Of a stretch of 64,000 nucleotides of DNA, positions 12,309 through 24,470 are shown in pieces. How positions within the stretch are numbered: the stretch's first letter is position 1; each line of letters begins with the position of its first letter. The notes under the pieces are model-generated. The model did no database searches and was not told the origin of the DNA. It was given only the letters and a program-made list of their open reading frames with translations. Source of the stretch: Certhia americana (taxonomy: Eukaryota > Chordata > Aves > Passeriformes > Certhiidae); the NCBI GenBank assembly GCA_018697195.1, contig CM031858.1:81785133-81849132 (forward strand), written 5' to 3'. The translations under genes and the position numbers were made by a program.

Positions 12309-15300
12309 CATCTATTAAACTCCGTGACCGTTGTGCTGCCAGATTGTTGTTTATCACTGAGTCTCTTTTCACATGTTGTGACATACAGAGTAGAGTATCT
12401 CTTGCAAGGTGGTCTCTTACTCAGGTTTAGTTACAAGCATCTCCTGAAGTTCTGGACATTGCTTTAGCATCTGTGTGTTGTGTTGACTGCCCCTTTCTGT
12501 CGCACTAACCACATCCTTCCATCTGCTTAAGCCTTACTATTACTCTGAAAAATGTTTTGTGGGAATTGTGAAAAACAGGCCTGTGGTTATACTGGCAGTT
12601 TATAATTTACAGTAATTTTTGCTGTTTCTTGCGGTTTTTCTTGGTGTATGTGCAAAGATTTTCACATCTGTAAGGGCACCTTGTTGTGCTCAGAAACTGC
12701 ATGTTTGTTAAGTCTCAAATATAGGCATATAGCTGTCCTGAAGAGATATTTGAGACTATTGTAAGTTTCATTTCCTTACAAGTCATATCATTTAGAAGAC
12801 AGCAATGACTTTTAGCTACAATAATGAAAGATGATACTGTAGGCTTCTCTTCTGAAAGCCATTTGTTTGAATTCTGTCTCCTGCTGCTGGTTCGATTGCT
12901 TCCTGGAGACCAACCCACTCTCCAAGGGACTGTGGCAAGAGTTAAGATTGAAAGTGTTTCCCTCTCAAAAAGGAATGGGTGGAGGTTTTTTCCCTTCTTT
13001 TGAAGAAGTGAAATATGCTTCTATACTGCCTCGTGATGATTTGTTAAAGATGTGTTTGCTTGAAGAAAGAAGCAATATTTTGTAAACGTAAAAGCTCATG
13101 TAAATATTTATTCTTCTCTATAGCAAGAATTTGCTGAAGCTTCCTTGAGTGGTTTTATTTCTGTTAAGAAACTCAGGAAATTACGGGTTTATTAGTTTGT
13201 TGCATCTGCTGTTTGTTTTGATCGTTTTCTGTTTTGCTTTGCAGGTGTCACCAAAGATGTTATAATGATTCCAACTGCACTCTTGTAGTGTTTTCCATTG
13301 CTGGCTGTGATTTATACCGCTTATATCTTAAACTTTATTTTTCACTTTTAGAAGTCATCCTTTCGTTTTGCCCAATTATAATTTTGTTCTTTACGGACTG
13401 TGTTGCCCTCAAGCATGTTCTTTAAAACTCCATCTCAGGTTCTTCATGCAGTTCTTCATAGTCTCCTACACATTACATAGCAATATTTCAACAAGAATTT
13501 TTCTCTTTATTCACAGTGATTAGAATTCTAATGTTCAGTTGCTGGTTTTGCAAGTCTCTTTAAAACTCTTCCAGTACAAGCTAACAAAGCACATTATTTA
13601 CTCATTCTGCCAATGTCATTATCTTTTACCACTCCTGTGTATAGTTGGTCATGCTTAAAAAAAGGCTGTCAGGTGTCTGGATCTATCCCAGTATGTCTTT
13701 CTTAGAGGCAGTATGCAAAGATGCCATTCATTTGAATTCTTGAATGGCTGCTAGACTCAGGCTTGACATTTGCAATGAAACTGCAGCTTTCCCTGTGTTC
13801 ATAGCAATAAAGTTACATCCATTAAGGTGCTCTGTGGTTACTGCCCTTCTCAGCTGTTTCTTGGCAGAAGTGGACACTTAGTTTGACTATATAGTTAAAT
13901 ATTCACTTGAAAGATTATGACAGGTCTGAAAAACTCCATGCCCTAGAGACATGTTCCAGACTTACTTCTTTTCCTACTTTTTTTTCACACCCTGTTTTGC
14001 TTTGCAACTGTGGTGTGAAGGTGGCCAGACTGACAACACTTTTGAAGATGGGATTTCTACAAGTTCTTTAGGAAATCTGCAGTTTTTGCTGGAGACTGCG
14101 CATAATGTTGCACGCATTGTAGTAGAACTGGAAACACTGGAGCAAAAAACACCTGACTTTTGAAAGCACTGGAATCACTGGCTATGATTTCCTGCTGTGA
14201 GGAAGCCTGAAACAGCCATCTTGCACGCTAGTATAGTTTAAGGACATTGACATCTACACACTCTAGCTATGTACCATAGACTGGTGAACATAACACCAAT
14301 TAAATCTGTTCCTGTCTCAAAGTTGTGGAGTAAAACCAGGTCCTGACCCTAGTCTGGCCTTCCAGGTAGTCCTTGTAAAATCAAAGTCATACATAGTAGG
14401 AATTTAAGGTGGAGAAGATAGGTTGTAGAAGTCAAAGGCAGGGGAGTTTATTGAGGCAGAAGTAGATTTCAGGTAACTTTCTATTCTTTTGTGTTGAGTT
14501 TGCATATGACCCACATTTACTCCTGAGAAGAGCAGTGTTTCTTCCTCATCATCTGTGGGATCTCAGTTACTGTTTCTTCTCTTGAAGCTCAGTCAGTTGT
14601 GACTTTCAAAATTTGAGTGCTGATTGTCTTAGACAACAAATGAAAAAAGAATGGTTTGGGAGATGCTGAAAGAGAGCAAAAGGAAAAATGAGGAATGAAG
14701 AATATATGCCAAGATAAGAAGGAAGAACAAGAGCAATGACAGATGTCTTGGGGAAGGCATTAGGGCTGCAGTTCTCAAAGTGAGAATATTTTATTTCTTT
14801 CCAAAGTGGTATGCTGCTGTAACCATGGTCTCCAGGTCATAGGCTTGAATATAAAGAAATATAAGTTGGCCAGCTATACTAAATGTGCCACAAGAAACAC
14901 AAAGTATTTGGGTTTGATCATATTGTCCTGTCCAAAGTTGTATTTTTAAACTGAATCTGTATGTAGGCATAGGGGAGGGAGGCCTGCAGTCATGTTTTTT
15001 TTCTTCTCTTGGGGAAGGTGACAGCAAGTGAATCAGTCTGTAGATGCCAGACACAGCTCAGTTGTAGGAAGAAATATTAGTCTGTAGAAGCACATGCTCA
15101 ATGAATGCATGTGTACCTGATTTTTGTCTCATGCAGGAAAACTGTGACAAGCCAAATACAACGTGTCATGAATCATACTGAATCTGTTGTCTGCCAATTA
15201 AACACGTGATATAGAGTTGCACTGACTGATCTATAAAGCAATTAATTTACCAATTAATTTACATCTGTAAGATGATCTCACTCCTTCTTCTTCTTCCGTA

Positions 15301-15365
15301 GTACATTTTCCCAACTTCTGTACTCAAAAGAAAATCATTCATCTTTCACTCAGTAATTAGCATAG

Positions 15366-15951
15366 TGTGGTGGCTTAACCCCAGCTAGCCTCCAAGTACC
15401 ACACAGCCCCTCACTCACCCCCCCCCCCACCCCCCAGCATGATCAGGGAGAGAATCAGAAGAAAACATGTGGGTTGAGATAAAGACAGTTTAATAGGGAA
15501 AGCAAAAGCAAAAGTACACAAGAAAAGGAAAACAAGGAATTAATTTACTCCTTCCCGTGGGCAGGCAGGTGTTCAGCTCTCTCCAGGAGAGCAGGGCTCC
15601 ATCAGGTGTAACAGTGACTTGGGAAGACAAACGCCGTAACGCCAAATGTCCTCCCCTTCTTCCTTCTCCTTCTACATTATATCTCAGCATGATGTCACAT
15701 GAAATCCCTTTTGTCAGTTGGGGTCCCCTATCCTGGCTGCATCTCCTTCCAAATTCCCAAACACTCCCAACTTCCTCTCCAGCATGGAAGTGTAAGAAGC
15801 AGAAAAGTCCTTGGCTCTGTGCAAGCCCTGCTCAGCAATAAGAAAAACATCTCCATATTATCTATCAGCTCTGTGTTCAGCACAAACCCAAAACACAGTC
15901 CCACATCAGCTGCTGTGAAGACAATTAATTCTACCCGAACCAAAACAAGCA
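15366..15951 (-). mobile_element. Solo LTR, ERVL-like avian family
   Basis: On the + strand the block runs from TGTGGTGGCTTAACCCC to ACCAAAACAAGCA and closely resembles a widespread avian ERVL-type LTR read in reverse (TG...CA ends, about 586 bp). I recognise its internal segments GTGGGTTGAGATAAAGACAG and CTCAGCAATAAGAAAAACAT from that family. It is flanked by CATAG (15361-15365) and CATAC (15952-15956), a plausible 5-bp duplication with one mismatch. A C-rich run lies at 15419-15435. No internal retroviral sequence adjoins it. Orientation and family name are from memory and less certain than the repeat identity. Confidence 0.75.
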
Positions 15952-17930
15952 CATACAGACACTGAAATGTTGGGATGCATCTCAGACCATATTTTGACCA
16001 TGAAACTTGTAACTATAGTCAAAATTTTGCATCTAGTAGTCATCAGTGGAAACACTGGTTGTTATGTTGTTCAGCTAAGCTGGTTATTGCTTAATTGTGG
16101 GGAAAAACTGACTGTTGGCAAGAATTTAATTAGGTTTTGAATATAATTCTGTTTTAAGTTGTTTGGGAAAAAAAGTGATAATCAAATTAGATATTCTAAT
16201 ATCAAAAAGGTTTATTACAATTAAAATTTTAATTTACTGGAAGCTTTTTTCCTAAATATTGGTCAATCACATTTACATCAAGAAAGGATTAAAATCTAAA
16301 CAGGTACAAGAAGGGATTATATTAAAACTTGAGAGGCTAGCCAGAAGATACTAGCAGGCATAAATGACTTGATATGATCAAAATTTTTTATAGACTAAGA
16401 GGAATCCATTTTATACACTGAGGTAATAATTTATGGTTTATCTGATTAGTTTTGACTGTTTAATAGAATTACATAATATTATGTAAAGTTATATCTTACA
16501 CATAAACTTCCTATTAACTTCCCCTGCTATTGGGTGCACGCTCTCCTTTCCAGTGCTACTCCAGATCTTAGGATTGAATACTTAGTCTTTCTCAGGAAAA
16601 TGAGGAAATTTTAACATCTGTCATCTTGGTTCTTCCTCTTCTCTTTAGTTTTGGAGTCTATTTGAGGCTGCTCTTTAGTATTTTCTAAAAGTTGCTTACT
16701 TGCTGTTCCTCACCACTTCCCAAGCAAAATTTGGGAATGTCACATTGCCCTCCCTCAGCCCAGTTATCCTGGAGGGTACAGTGAATGTGTAGGGGTGCCA
16801 GCCCCTGGCCTTGGGTGCTCCCAGGGAGGAGGGGACACAGACATGTGGCCACCAGGCGATTCCTGCCATGGATAAAACCAGTACTTGCCAAGCCAGGGCT
16901 GGGTACATCCTGTGAGCCAGCACTGCCAACTCTGATCCAAACCCCTGGCTTTGTGGTAGTCATGGCAAACCCACTGCTTTCCAGTCTGCAGAACAGGCCT
17001 TCCCAAACATTCCTCTTGCCATTATTACCAACTCAAAAGGGAAGTCTTTCAAGACGTCAGGGCTTATTTCTGTGTCTGTTTGCAGTGTTGGATCTTTAAT
17101 ACTTACTATTGCTGGCACATAAAAGATTGCTTAATTCTGTGGCTTCCTGAAATATTTATCAGTGTGAGAATGTGATCCTTTGTGTTCAGAACAAATGTAC
17201 TTTGATATTTTTAAATTATTTAAAAACTTTGCAGGAGTGGATCATAAATCTTATCATATATTCTGACACTGGTTTTCAAGGCATAACTGTCTTTCCTGAG
17301 AAATCACATTAAGAATAGAAGTGAAGAATGAATGCTAAAAGCTAGATTTTTCAGAGGTCAGAATCAAGATAAGTAAGAAGAAGGGGTTCAGCCTCATTCA
17401 TTAATATTCACCTAGACTTAAGACCTGCATATACTAATATACATGTGCCTTATTAAATGATTTTGATACATATCTAAGCCACATAATTTTTAAAACAAAG
17501 AATATTAAAACAAACTGAGTAAATTATGGAATTTTTTTCTTTTTAAAGTGCTTTAAATCTAGCAAAGTGTAGAATAATCGGTAGACTGAAATCAGTAACC
17601 CTTGGCATGAATGTGCATTTATAAAGCCAGACTTTGAAACCTTGTTTTCTGTGGACTACTGCTGTGAAGGCCATTCTACACTAATAACTTATTAACTTTT
17701 TTATTTTTTATTTTTATTTTTTAATGTATTACATCACATGAAAATAGACTTCAAAATTTTCTAAGTTTTTTTCACTGTACTACAATCAATTTAGGAAATT
17801 TCAGTCAAAATAATACTGCATTCCAATGCTTCATTGAAATCATTCAGCACAAAGATTTTTTCACTGAATGACAAGCAGGTAGAATTTCTAGAGTGATTTT
17901 CAGTAACTCATTTTCCTCTTGCTTTTTCAG

Positions 17931-18138
17931 ACTATGGCACTATTAAAAAGGTACTTGCCCCTATGAACCAGACTTCAAGCAGCTGCCTGCTTGAGGAAAT
18001 TGAACTCCTGCCGAAAAGTCAGCGAGAGCCCATCAGGAGCCTTCAGATCCTGCACAGCCAGAGTGTCCTTTTTGTGGGCCTTCAGGAACATGTGATTAAG
18101 GTCCCCCTGAAGAGATGTCTCTTTTACAAAACATACAG
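17931..18138 (+). CDS. SEMA5A: SEMA5A exon A: C-terminal end of the Sema domain
   Basis: This internal coding exon of semaphorin-5A encodes the last part of the ligand-side beta-propeller that contacts plexin receptors in axon guidance. It follows a pyrimidine-rich tract ending TTTTTCAG and is followed by the donor GTATGA. The frame is open throughout: one base of the first codon comes from the preceding exon (phase 1) and two bases are left for the next (phase 2). Recognisable segments are YGTIKKVLAP, the glycosylation sequon NQT, SSSCLLEEIELL, and the final-blade strand LQILHSQSVLFVGLQEHV ending KRCLFYKTY. The cysteine of KRC is probably the first PSI cysteine. The match to vertebrate SEMA5A is from memory of the family and covers nearly the whole exon. 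SEMA5B is the only serious alternative. The preceding exon is not visible in this window. Confidence 0.95.
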
Positions 18139-20374
18139 GTATGAAGAATCAGCTAGCTTTATTTGACTGGAGAAAAATACATGCAGGGGGTTGCAGAAAA
18201 ATGGGAAGGATAAATGACTGCAAGTAGGAATTCAAATTAATTGTCTCTCTCAACAATGACTTCCTGTATACACTGTTTATCAAGAATGTCTCTGACTACT
18301 TGTACTAACTTGTTAGAACTAGATGAGGCCCTTGAGGAATTGAAGTGTCTTTATGCAGATTTTGAATTATGAAGTGAAACAGTAAGAAATGTTTTATATA
18401 GAAAATGATTACCTGGTAAAGTGCAATATAGCTGCTGGTTTAATATATTTAAAGCTTGTGACTTGAACAAATTTAGGGAGTTTTTTTGTTGGTTTTGGGT
18501 TTTTTTATTTTTTAAGCTGGTTTATAATTGAATAAACAGTGTCTCTGTGAATTCAGAAACAAATTGGGTTGGATGAACTGAGAATCAAGAGTACTAGGAA
18601 AAGTGGCTTTTTAAAGGTAGTGTTAGATCAGCAAACTGTAATAAATGTAAATATGCTACTAGGTAAAAGGGGTATGAAGCCAACAGTTGGTCAACCAAAG
18701 AAAGATGATAACTTCCAAATAAACACATAGTTGTAGACTGTATTATGATAGTTAAGGGATTTAAAGTTCAGCACACAATTTTATCAATAAGCTATCTCAA
18801 AATACATCTGGGTTGCAAAACATGCTATTAGAGATTGTTAATTTCATCTAGTTAGTTGTATCTTCCCTTTGATACATGTGGTCCTGGTAATTCAGTACAA
18901 TTCTTTTCTGTTACATCAGATAGACACTGAAGACCAGTCATGGGTTTTGAGAACTGTGACAGAGGCATGTAGTTGTTTTTTTAGCTTGTTTTGGCTTCAC
19001 CTTGTTTGACATACATTCCTCTGAAAAGTTGGGCTGTTAAAGGAGGGAGAAAGGCTGCCAGTTGCCTCACTTGGCTGCTACACTCGGGCGCACAGAGACA
19101 TCATTTGTGCAGCAGAGATGTTGCACCTCCCATAAAAGGCAGCATGACCATTCACAGGTAGAGGTGTTTCTGGCCATCACAGGGACTACACAGTTGGTCA
19201 CAGCAGGGAAGTGACCGTGGGACACAGGTGTAGTAAAGCAGTGGCTTGGTGACAGAGGAAGGACATTTCCAAGGGTCCTGGCTCACCATGGGGATTGGTA
19301 CCATGCAGGAAGAAAGTGAAAGGCTGACAGGTTGAGAACAAGACTGAAGGAAAACGTGCTTCCTATAAAACAGTAAACAGGGAAGGGAAGAATTCTACTT
19401 TTTACCATTCTTTACCAGCCCTTTTTTTGTTTATGCTGTCATATGTAGCATTTTTTTTGGCATTTTTTATTGAACACTTGAAGCCCCATTGGAAGTCCTG
19501 CAAAACTTACTTTAGGGAAAAGTTTTATGTGGGCAAGTCTCAGTTTCAAGCATTTTGTTCATTTAGTGGCCTACAGAGGACCAAGTTTCAGTTTCCTTGG
19601 AAATTTCATCCTTCCTTGGTTCAGAGAGTTGAAAAAGGATGTTTGGTGGTGAGTATTTACACCAAGCCTTGGTGCCTCACTTTGTTTTTAGTGAGGTGTG
19701 AATGCCCAAGGTCCCTGGTACCTCTGCTTCTCTTAGGACAATTCCCAAGGCATGGCAATAATATTCCAACTACAGAGCCCAAACATGCTTCTGCCTTTGC
19801 AGGGTAGGACTGCTGTTTGAAATCAAAGATCCCATGCATGGCTGCAGGCTATTCATTGCTGTCCCTATTTTAGAAGTGGGCTCTAATTGTCTAATTTTAA
19901 AATATATTTTAGAACAAAAGAAAACAAAACAAACAAAGTGATGCCTTTCCCATTTTACTGGGAACAGTAGTTAAATGCCTCAAATACTGCTCAAATGATA
20001 ATTTATTCCTCTGCCCAGAGGTATATAAAGTCTCATCTTCCAGTGGAATGACTTATTTAAAAGAAGATAAAATGATTCCTTGTGGGGTTTTTCAATCATG
20101 TCTTTTGTAGTTGTATGACTTCTCTTGTAGTAATTAAATATTCATTGCACCAAAAGACTTGCCATCCTTGCTTTCTTCTTGATTAAAGAGTTCACCAGCA
20201 ATTCTAGCTCTGTTTTGTGAAATAGGAGAGGGTTTACAGATGTGTTCCAGACAAAAAAGGAATTTCCTTCTCATCTATCATTAGGGACTCAGGTTATTTG
20301 GAGAATACAGATGTAATCTTTCTCTCACCTATAATTTACTTTTGGTTTGACTAGTTTTTTCCTGGCCTGTGCTG

Positions 20375-20440
20375 CAGTTTTTTGTTTGTTTGTTTGCTTT
20401 GTTGTTGTTTGTTTGTTTGTTTGTGGATTTTTGTTTGGTT
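20375..20440. repeat. GTTT-rich simple repeat
   Basis: Interrupted GTTT/GTT units. The overlapping reading frames here are made of this repeat and are not genes. Confidence 0.9.
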
Positions 20441-23400
20441 TTTTGGCATGTGGAGAGAGTGCAAGTATGTTACTTGGGGCTATACATTTCTCCAGGCATT
20501 GAAACATCTTAAACTTGTTCATTGCATTTCTGTGTGCATTAATACTCACATTCTCCTGTTATGTTGCTATTACTTCTATACTGTAGCAATGTATAAACAA
20601 AAGAAAGGGTAAAACTTAACTAAGGTAATGCATTGGAGCATGGTGTTTGGGGATTTTTTTGTTGTTGTATTATTTTATTTTATTTATTCACATTTATCAT
20701 ACTTAGGGCTGTATAACTGTGCCAAAGCTACATTCTGAAATTTCATCAATGACAACTAGAGCCTCTACCCCAGATCAAGGATGTATACTCTTCAGTATCC
20801 ACTTCAAGCAATTATTGAGGAATAGAGCATGCTTGTGTATGAAAAATAGTCTTAAAAAAGTCAAAAGGTTGAAGACGTGCTACCTCACCTGCTCTTTTTG
20901 TGTAAATGGCAGAGTACTCAGTGCCTAATCTTATCTAATCTCTTTGCTTAGGTTTCTTGCTGAGCTTTCATACAATCCAACTTCAGTCCCTCTGCTGAGC
21001 AGACTCTTTCATTAGCTAATATCTCAATGCCAAGATAATTTTCTTGAGATTGTCCATTTTATTTTTTTTTCATTAATCCTTGTTTCATCTTCCCACAGTA
21101 GCCTCTAAAGCATGTGATTGTTGCTTTTATTTGTAGGGGTTTTTTGTCTCCTTAATAATCACTCTAATATGCTCTGCATGCACATCATAAGTCTGTTTCT
21201 CCAGCACTTTTCAGTGGTGGAGGAACCCTGTGACCTGCTTCTGCTCTGACAGATATTCCATCTGCTTCAGCACACTCCAGTCATGACTCTAGTCCCATAA
21301 ACACTGTTAACAAAGGCTGTTGAAAATACATTTGGGGGCTAATTTTTTTTTTTTTTTTCCCGGTGTTTTAAGTGCAGTTTGGTGCACTTTATTACTGTGA
21401 CAGCAGACCTTACCATGGGCAAAACCTGTTGTCACACCCATAGTTTGGGTTGCTCAGCACTTTCCATTATGCCCTGATGTTTCCATCATTTGTGTATTAC
21501 CCCTGCCAGTTATTTGGATTGCCAATTTCCATGGGGGGCAGGTGGAGGGTGTCTCACACAGACTCCTGACAGTGCCTGAATAGTTTTGAACATCCTGTCA
21601 TAATTGTGCTGGTTTTGAGAGTCAGCAATAGAAAAGTGTTTTAGGGTATGTCTGTACTTTGGAGAATCAGTTTTCAAAAAAACCCTGCCATCTTCAAGGT
21701 GCAGGAAGCAGCAGAGCACCTAAATTCAATTCTCAAATTCAATACCTAAATTCAGTTCTCCTTGGGAAAAATCATGAAGGTTTGACCAGGTTATTATCAA
21801 CTGGGTATTGCAAGTCACGTGTTTACAGATCAAACTTTTACAGAAGTCCATCAATGATATTCACTGGAGCTATTTTCACAGATGAATTCTTCATCTCTAT
21901 TTGCTTCTTCACAGTTGAGTAGGCCAAGCATGAAGCACAACACTGACTTTTATATATCTGCTGATTAACTATAGTGTGAGACAAATAGAATAATTATACT
22001 GAGAAGATAACTATTAAACTCCCCAAATATTCAGTTTCTGTGTTTTACTTTGAAGGTTCTATGGATGTGTAGTATGGAATAAGATCCGTAATATGGGGTT
22101 TGAGACTCTGTCCCCTGAAACAAAGAAACAATGGGCTTTCTTTTGTTGGCAGCTGTAGCCTTCAAAAGCAACCCCAGATGGCAGTGATTTTTCCAAGGCA
22201 AATTTGTCAAAGTTACACTTTGTACTGGCATTTTTAGTGCATTAGTTCTGAAAGGACAATGGAAGGCTGTCCTCAATCAGCCCAACGTTCTTTAAAATCT
22301 TACCAAGCAAGGGTCAAGGATTGGTATTTGACGGAATATAGGTTTCACACACTTGAAAGGCTTGAAAACTAATCTTGCTATGATGTTACATCTAGGTAAA
22401 TAAATAGTGCCATCTGCTAAAAGCTGTACAAATAGTTACTTCTCTGACACAAAAAAACCCACCAGCCTCTGGAAATTTTTGAGTATCTTTTTTTACAATA
22501 TATGCCTAAGATACTGCTGGGTCACAAGCTTGTCTTGCTAAGTAATGTTATCATAGCTATTCTACTGTAACTAACCTTTCACTCTTTGAACTTTATTCTT
22601 ATTCTGGTGTGTTTGTGGGCCATCATACCTGGTAATAAACACTCTATAACATTAAATAGCAAAATAATTATTCATATATACTGATACTATACAAGTTAAT
22701 AACAATTATGTGGTCTAAATCATTAGTAGGTGCTCATGTGTCCAGAAGTGCTTGCCAACAACTGGAATTGAAATTGCTGTTTGGAACTAAACATTCCAAA
22801 GTATTTTTTTTTGGATATTCAGGTGGATTTCCTGATTCCAAAATATGCAGTCTTTATTTCAGTCTAAGTATGAGAAATCTGTTGCTGCATTATAATGTCA
22901 GAACCACATGAAGACTGATCTGAATTAGTCATTCCAGAGTAATATTCCAGAATCAGAGTCCTCATAAATTTCCCAGACTGGGATATACCATACTCCTGTC
23001 TGCAAGTCTAGATTATAAGCACGTATTAAAAATGGCAATTCTTTTTTGGGGTATTAGGTACACTGAAAAATTATCTTCAGTCAGTGTCAACTTATGAACA
23101 CTATTAAAGTCAGCAGTACAATGAACTAAGCACAGTTGTAAGTCTGTTTTACTCAAGAGTATTAGTCCCATACTACAGAGGGAATAGTTTGACCCTTTCT
23201 ACCTCTATGAAGATGAAAGCTTTTGCAGAAAGTGTCTGTCTATCTCTCCTGCAAAATGCATCAGAGACAAAATGTTCATTTACATTTTTCTGCCCCTGAA
23301 ATATTTAGTGACAACTCTTCAAAGTGTGATCTATATATGTATGTGTGTTTGTATGTATTGTGTTGTAAGCAGATACTTTTGTCAAACAGGAATTTTACAG

Positions 23401-23707
23401 CCTGCTCCCAATTTATTTCTTGAAGTAGTCTTATGAGGGAAAGAAAAAAATCTTTTTCTTTTAGTTTGCAAGGATTTAAGTAAACCAGATAGACTTGACT
23501 ACATATTTGCAATTCAGATTTTATTAGTAGGATATTATCCTAAACAAAAATGTGACTTAATAAAGAAAAATTTAAAACAAGCATGTGGTATTAATATATG
23601 ATGATGTAATTAATGTTTTGCTTTAAAAAAATATCGAAAGATTCAGGAGCTCTAAGTTCAGTGTGTTTACTCTTAGTAACTGTAGGTGCTTACAGGCAAG
23701 TTCAGGA

Positions 23708-24470
23708 AGTTGGGGTTGGATGAGTGGACAGTGAGGTGGATTGGGAAATGGCTGAATTATTATCTTTCAGAGGGTTGTGGCCAGTGTCACAGTCCAGTTG
23801 GAGGCTTGTCTCTAGAGGTGTCACCCAAGGGTCAGTAATGGGCCCAGTATTGTTTGACTTCATCAATGACTTGGTTGAAGGGGCAGATGTCTCCCCAGCA
23901 AGTTTGCAGATAACACAAAACTGGAGCCAGTGCTCCAGGACTCTGTGCAGCCCTTCAGAGGGACCTCAGCAGGTTGGAGAAATGGGTGGAGAAGAACCTT
24001 CTGAAACTCAACAAAGGCAAGTGCAGCGTCCTGCACCTGGGGAAGCCACCAGCACAAACTGGAGGCTGGAAAGAAGCTCTGTGGAGAAGGACCTGGGGGT
24101 CCTGATGGGCAGGTTATCCATGAGCCAGCAGTGTGCCCTGGTGGCCAGGAAGACCAATGATATCCTGGGGTGCATTGGGAGGACCATTGCCACCAGGTCG
24201 AGGGAGGAGATCCTGCCCCTGTACTCTGGTGAGGCCACATCTGGAGTGCTGTGTGCAGTTCTGGACTCCTCAGGACAAAAAGGACATGGAACTCCTAGAA
24301 TGGGTACAGCAGAGGGCAACAAAGATGGGTTGGGTCTGGAGCATATCTGCTGTGAGGTGAGACCAAGGGAGTTGGACCTGTTCAGCCTTGAGAGGAGAAG
24401 ACTGAGAGGAGATTTATCAATGCATATAAACATCTGAAGGGAGGGTGTTGAGAGGATGAAGCGCATGCTC
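23708..24470 (+). mobile_element. CR1 LINE fragment (ORF2 reverse-transcriptase C-terminal part)
   Basis: This is a degraded CR1 retrotransposon in the same direction as SEMA5A. Typical CR1 ORF2 protein segments appear in shifting frames: GVTQGSVMGPVLF and FINDL, then [69 protein letters not shown] and LFSLERRRLRGDL. The catalytic FADD region is unreadable and the frame changes at least twice. The 237-codon frame at 23724-24437 is a chance continuation across those shifts. The usual CR1 3' UTR does not follow. Ends are approximate. Confidence 0.9.

Larger units (their letters stand above)
1..17930 (+). other. SEMA5A: SEMA5A intron (partial, before exon A)
   Basis: Non-coding sequence before exon A. 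The exon's first codon needs one base from an upstream exon, and no such exon is recognised here, so the intron probably starts before the window. It holds an antisense ERV (4502-6622), an antisense solo LTR (15366-15951), a 26-base A run near 3573, an AT dinucleotide tract near 11286, a 16-bp tandem duplication near 12277 and a locally GC-richer block near 16690-17070. The remaining AT-rich sequence shows no feature I can support. Confidence 0.8.

Noticed and set aside
13230..13260. TTGCTTTGCAG acceptor-like site as a possible upstream SEMA5A exon
   Set aside because: The sequence after it does not encode Sema-domain residues and has no donor in the needed phase.
19427..19807. 126-codon + strand frame in the intron after exon A
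   Set aside because: It shows no motif or family resemblance and no acceptor/donor arrangement consistent with the SEMA5A phase.
23724..24437. 237-codon + strand frame
   Set aside because: It runs through frame-shifted CR1 ORF2 segments and matches the family only in parts. It is repeat sequence, not a gene.
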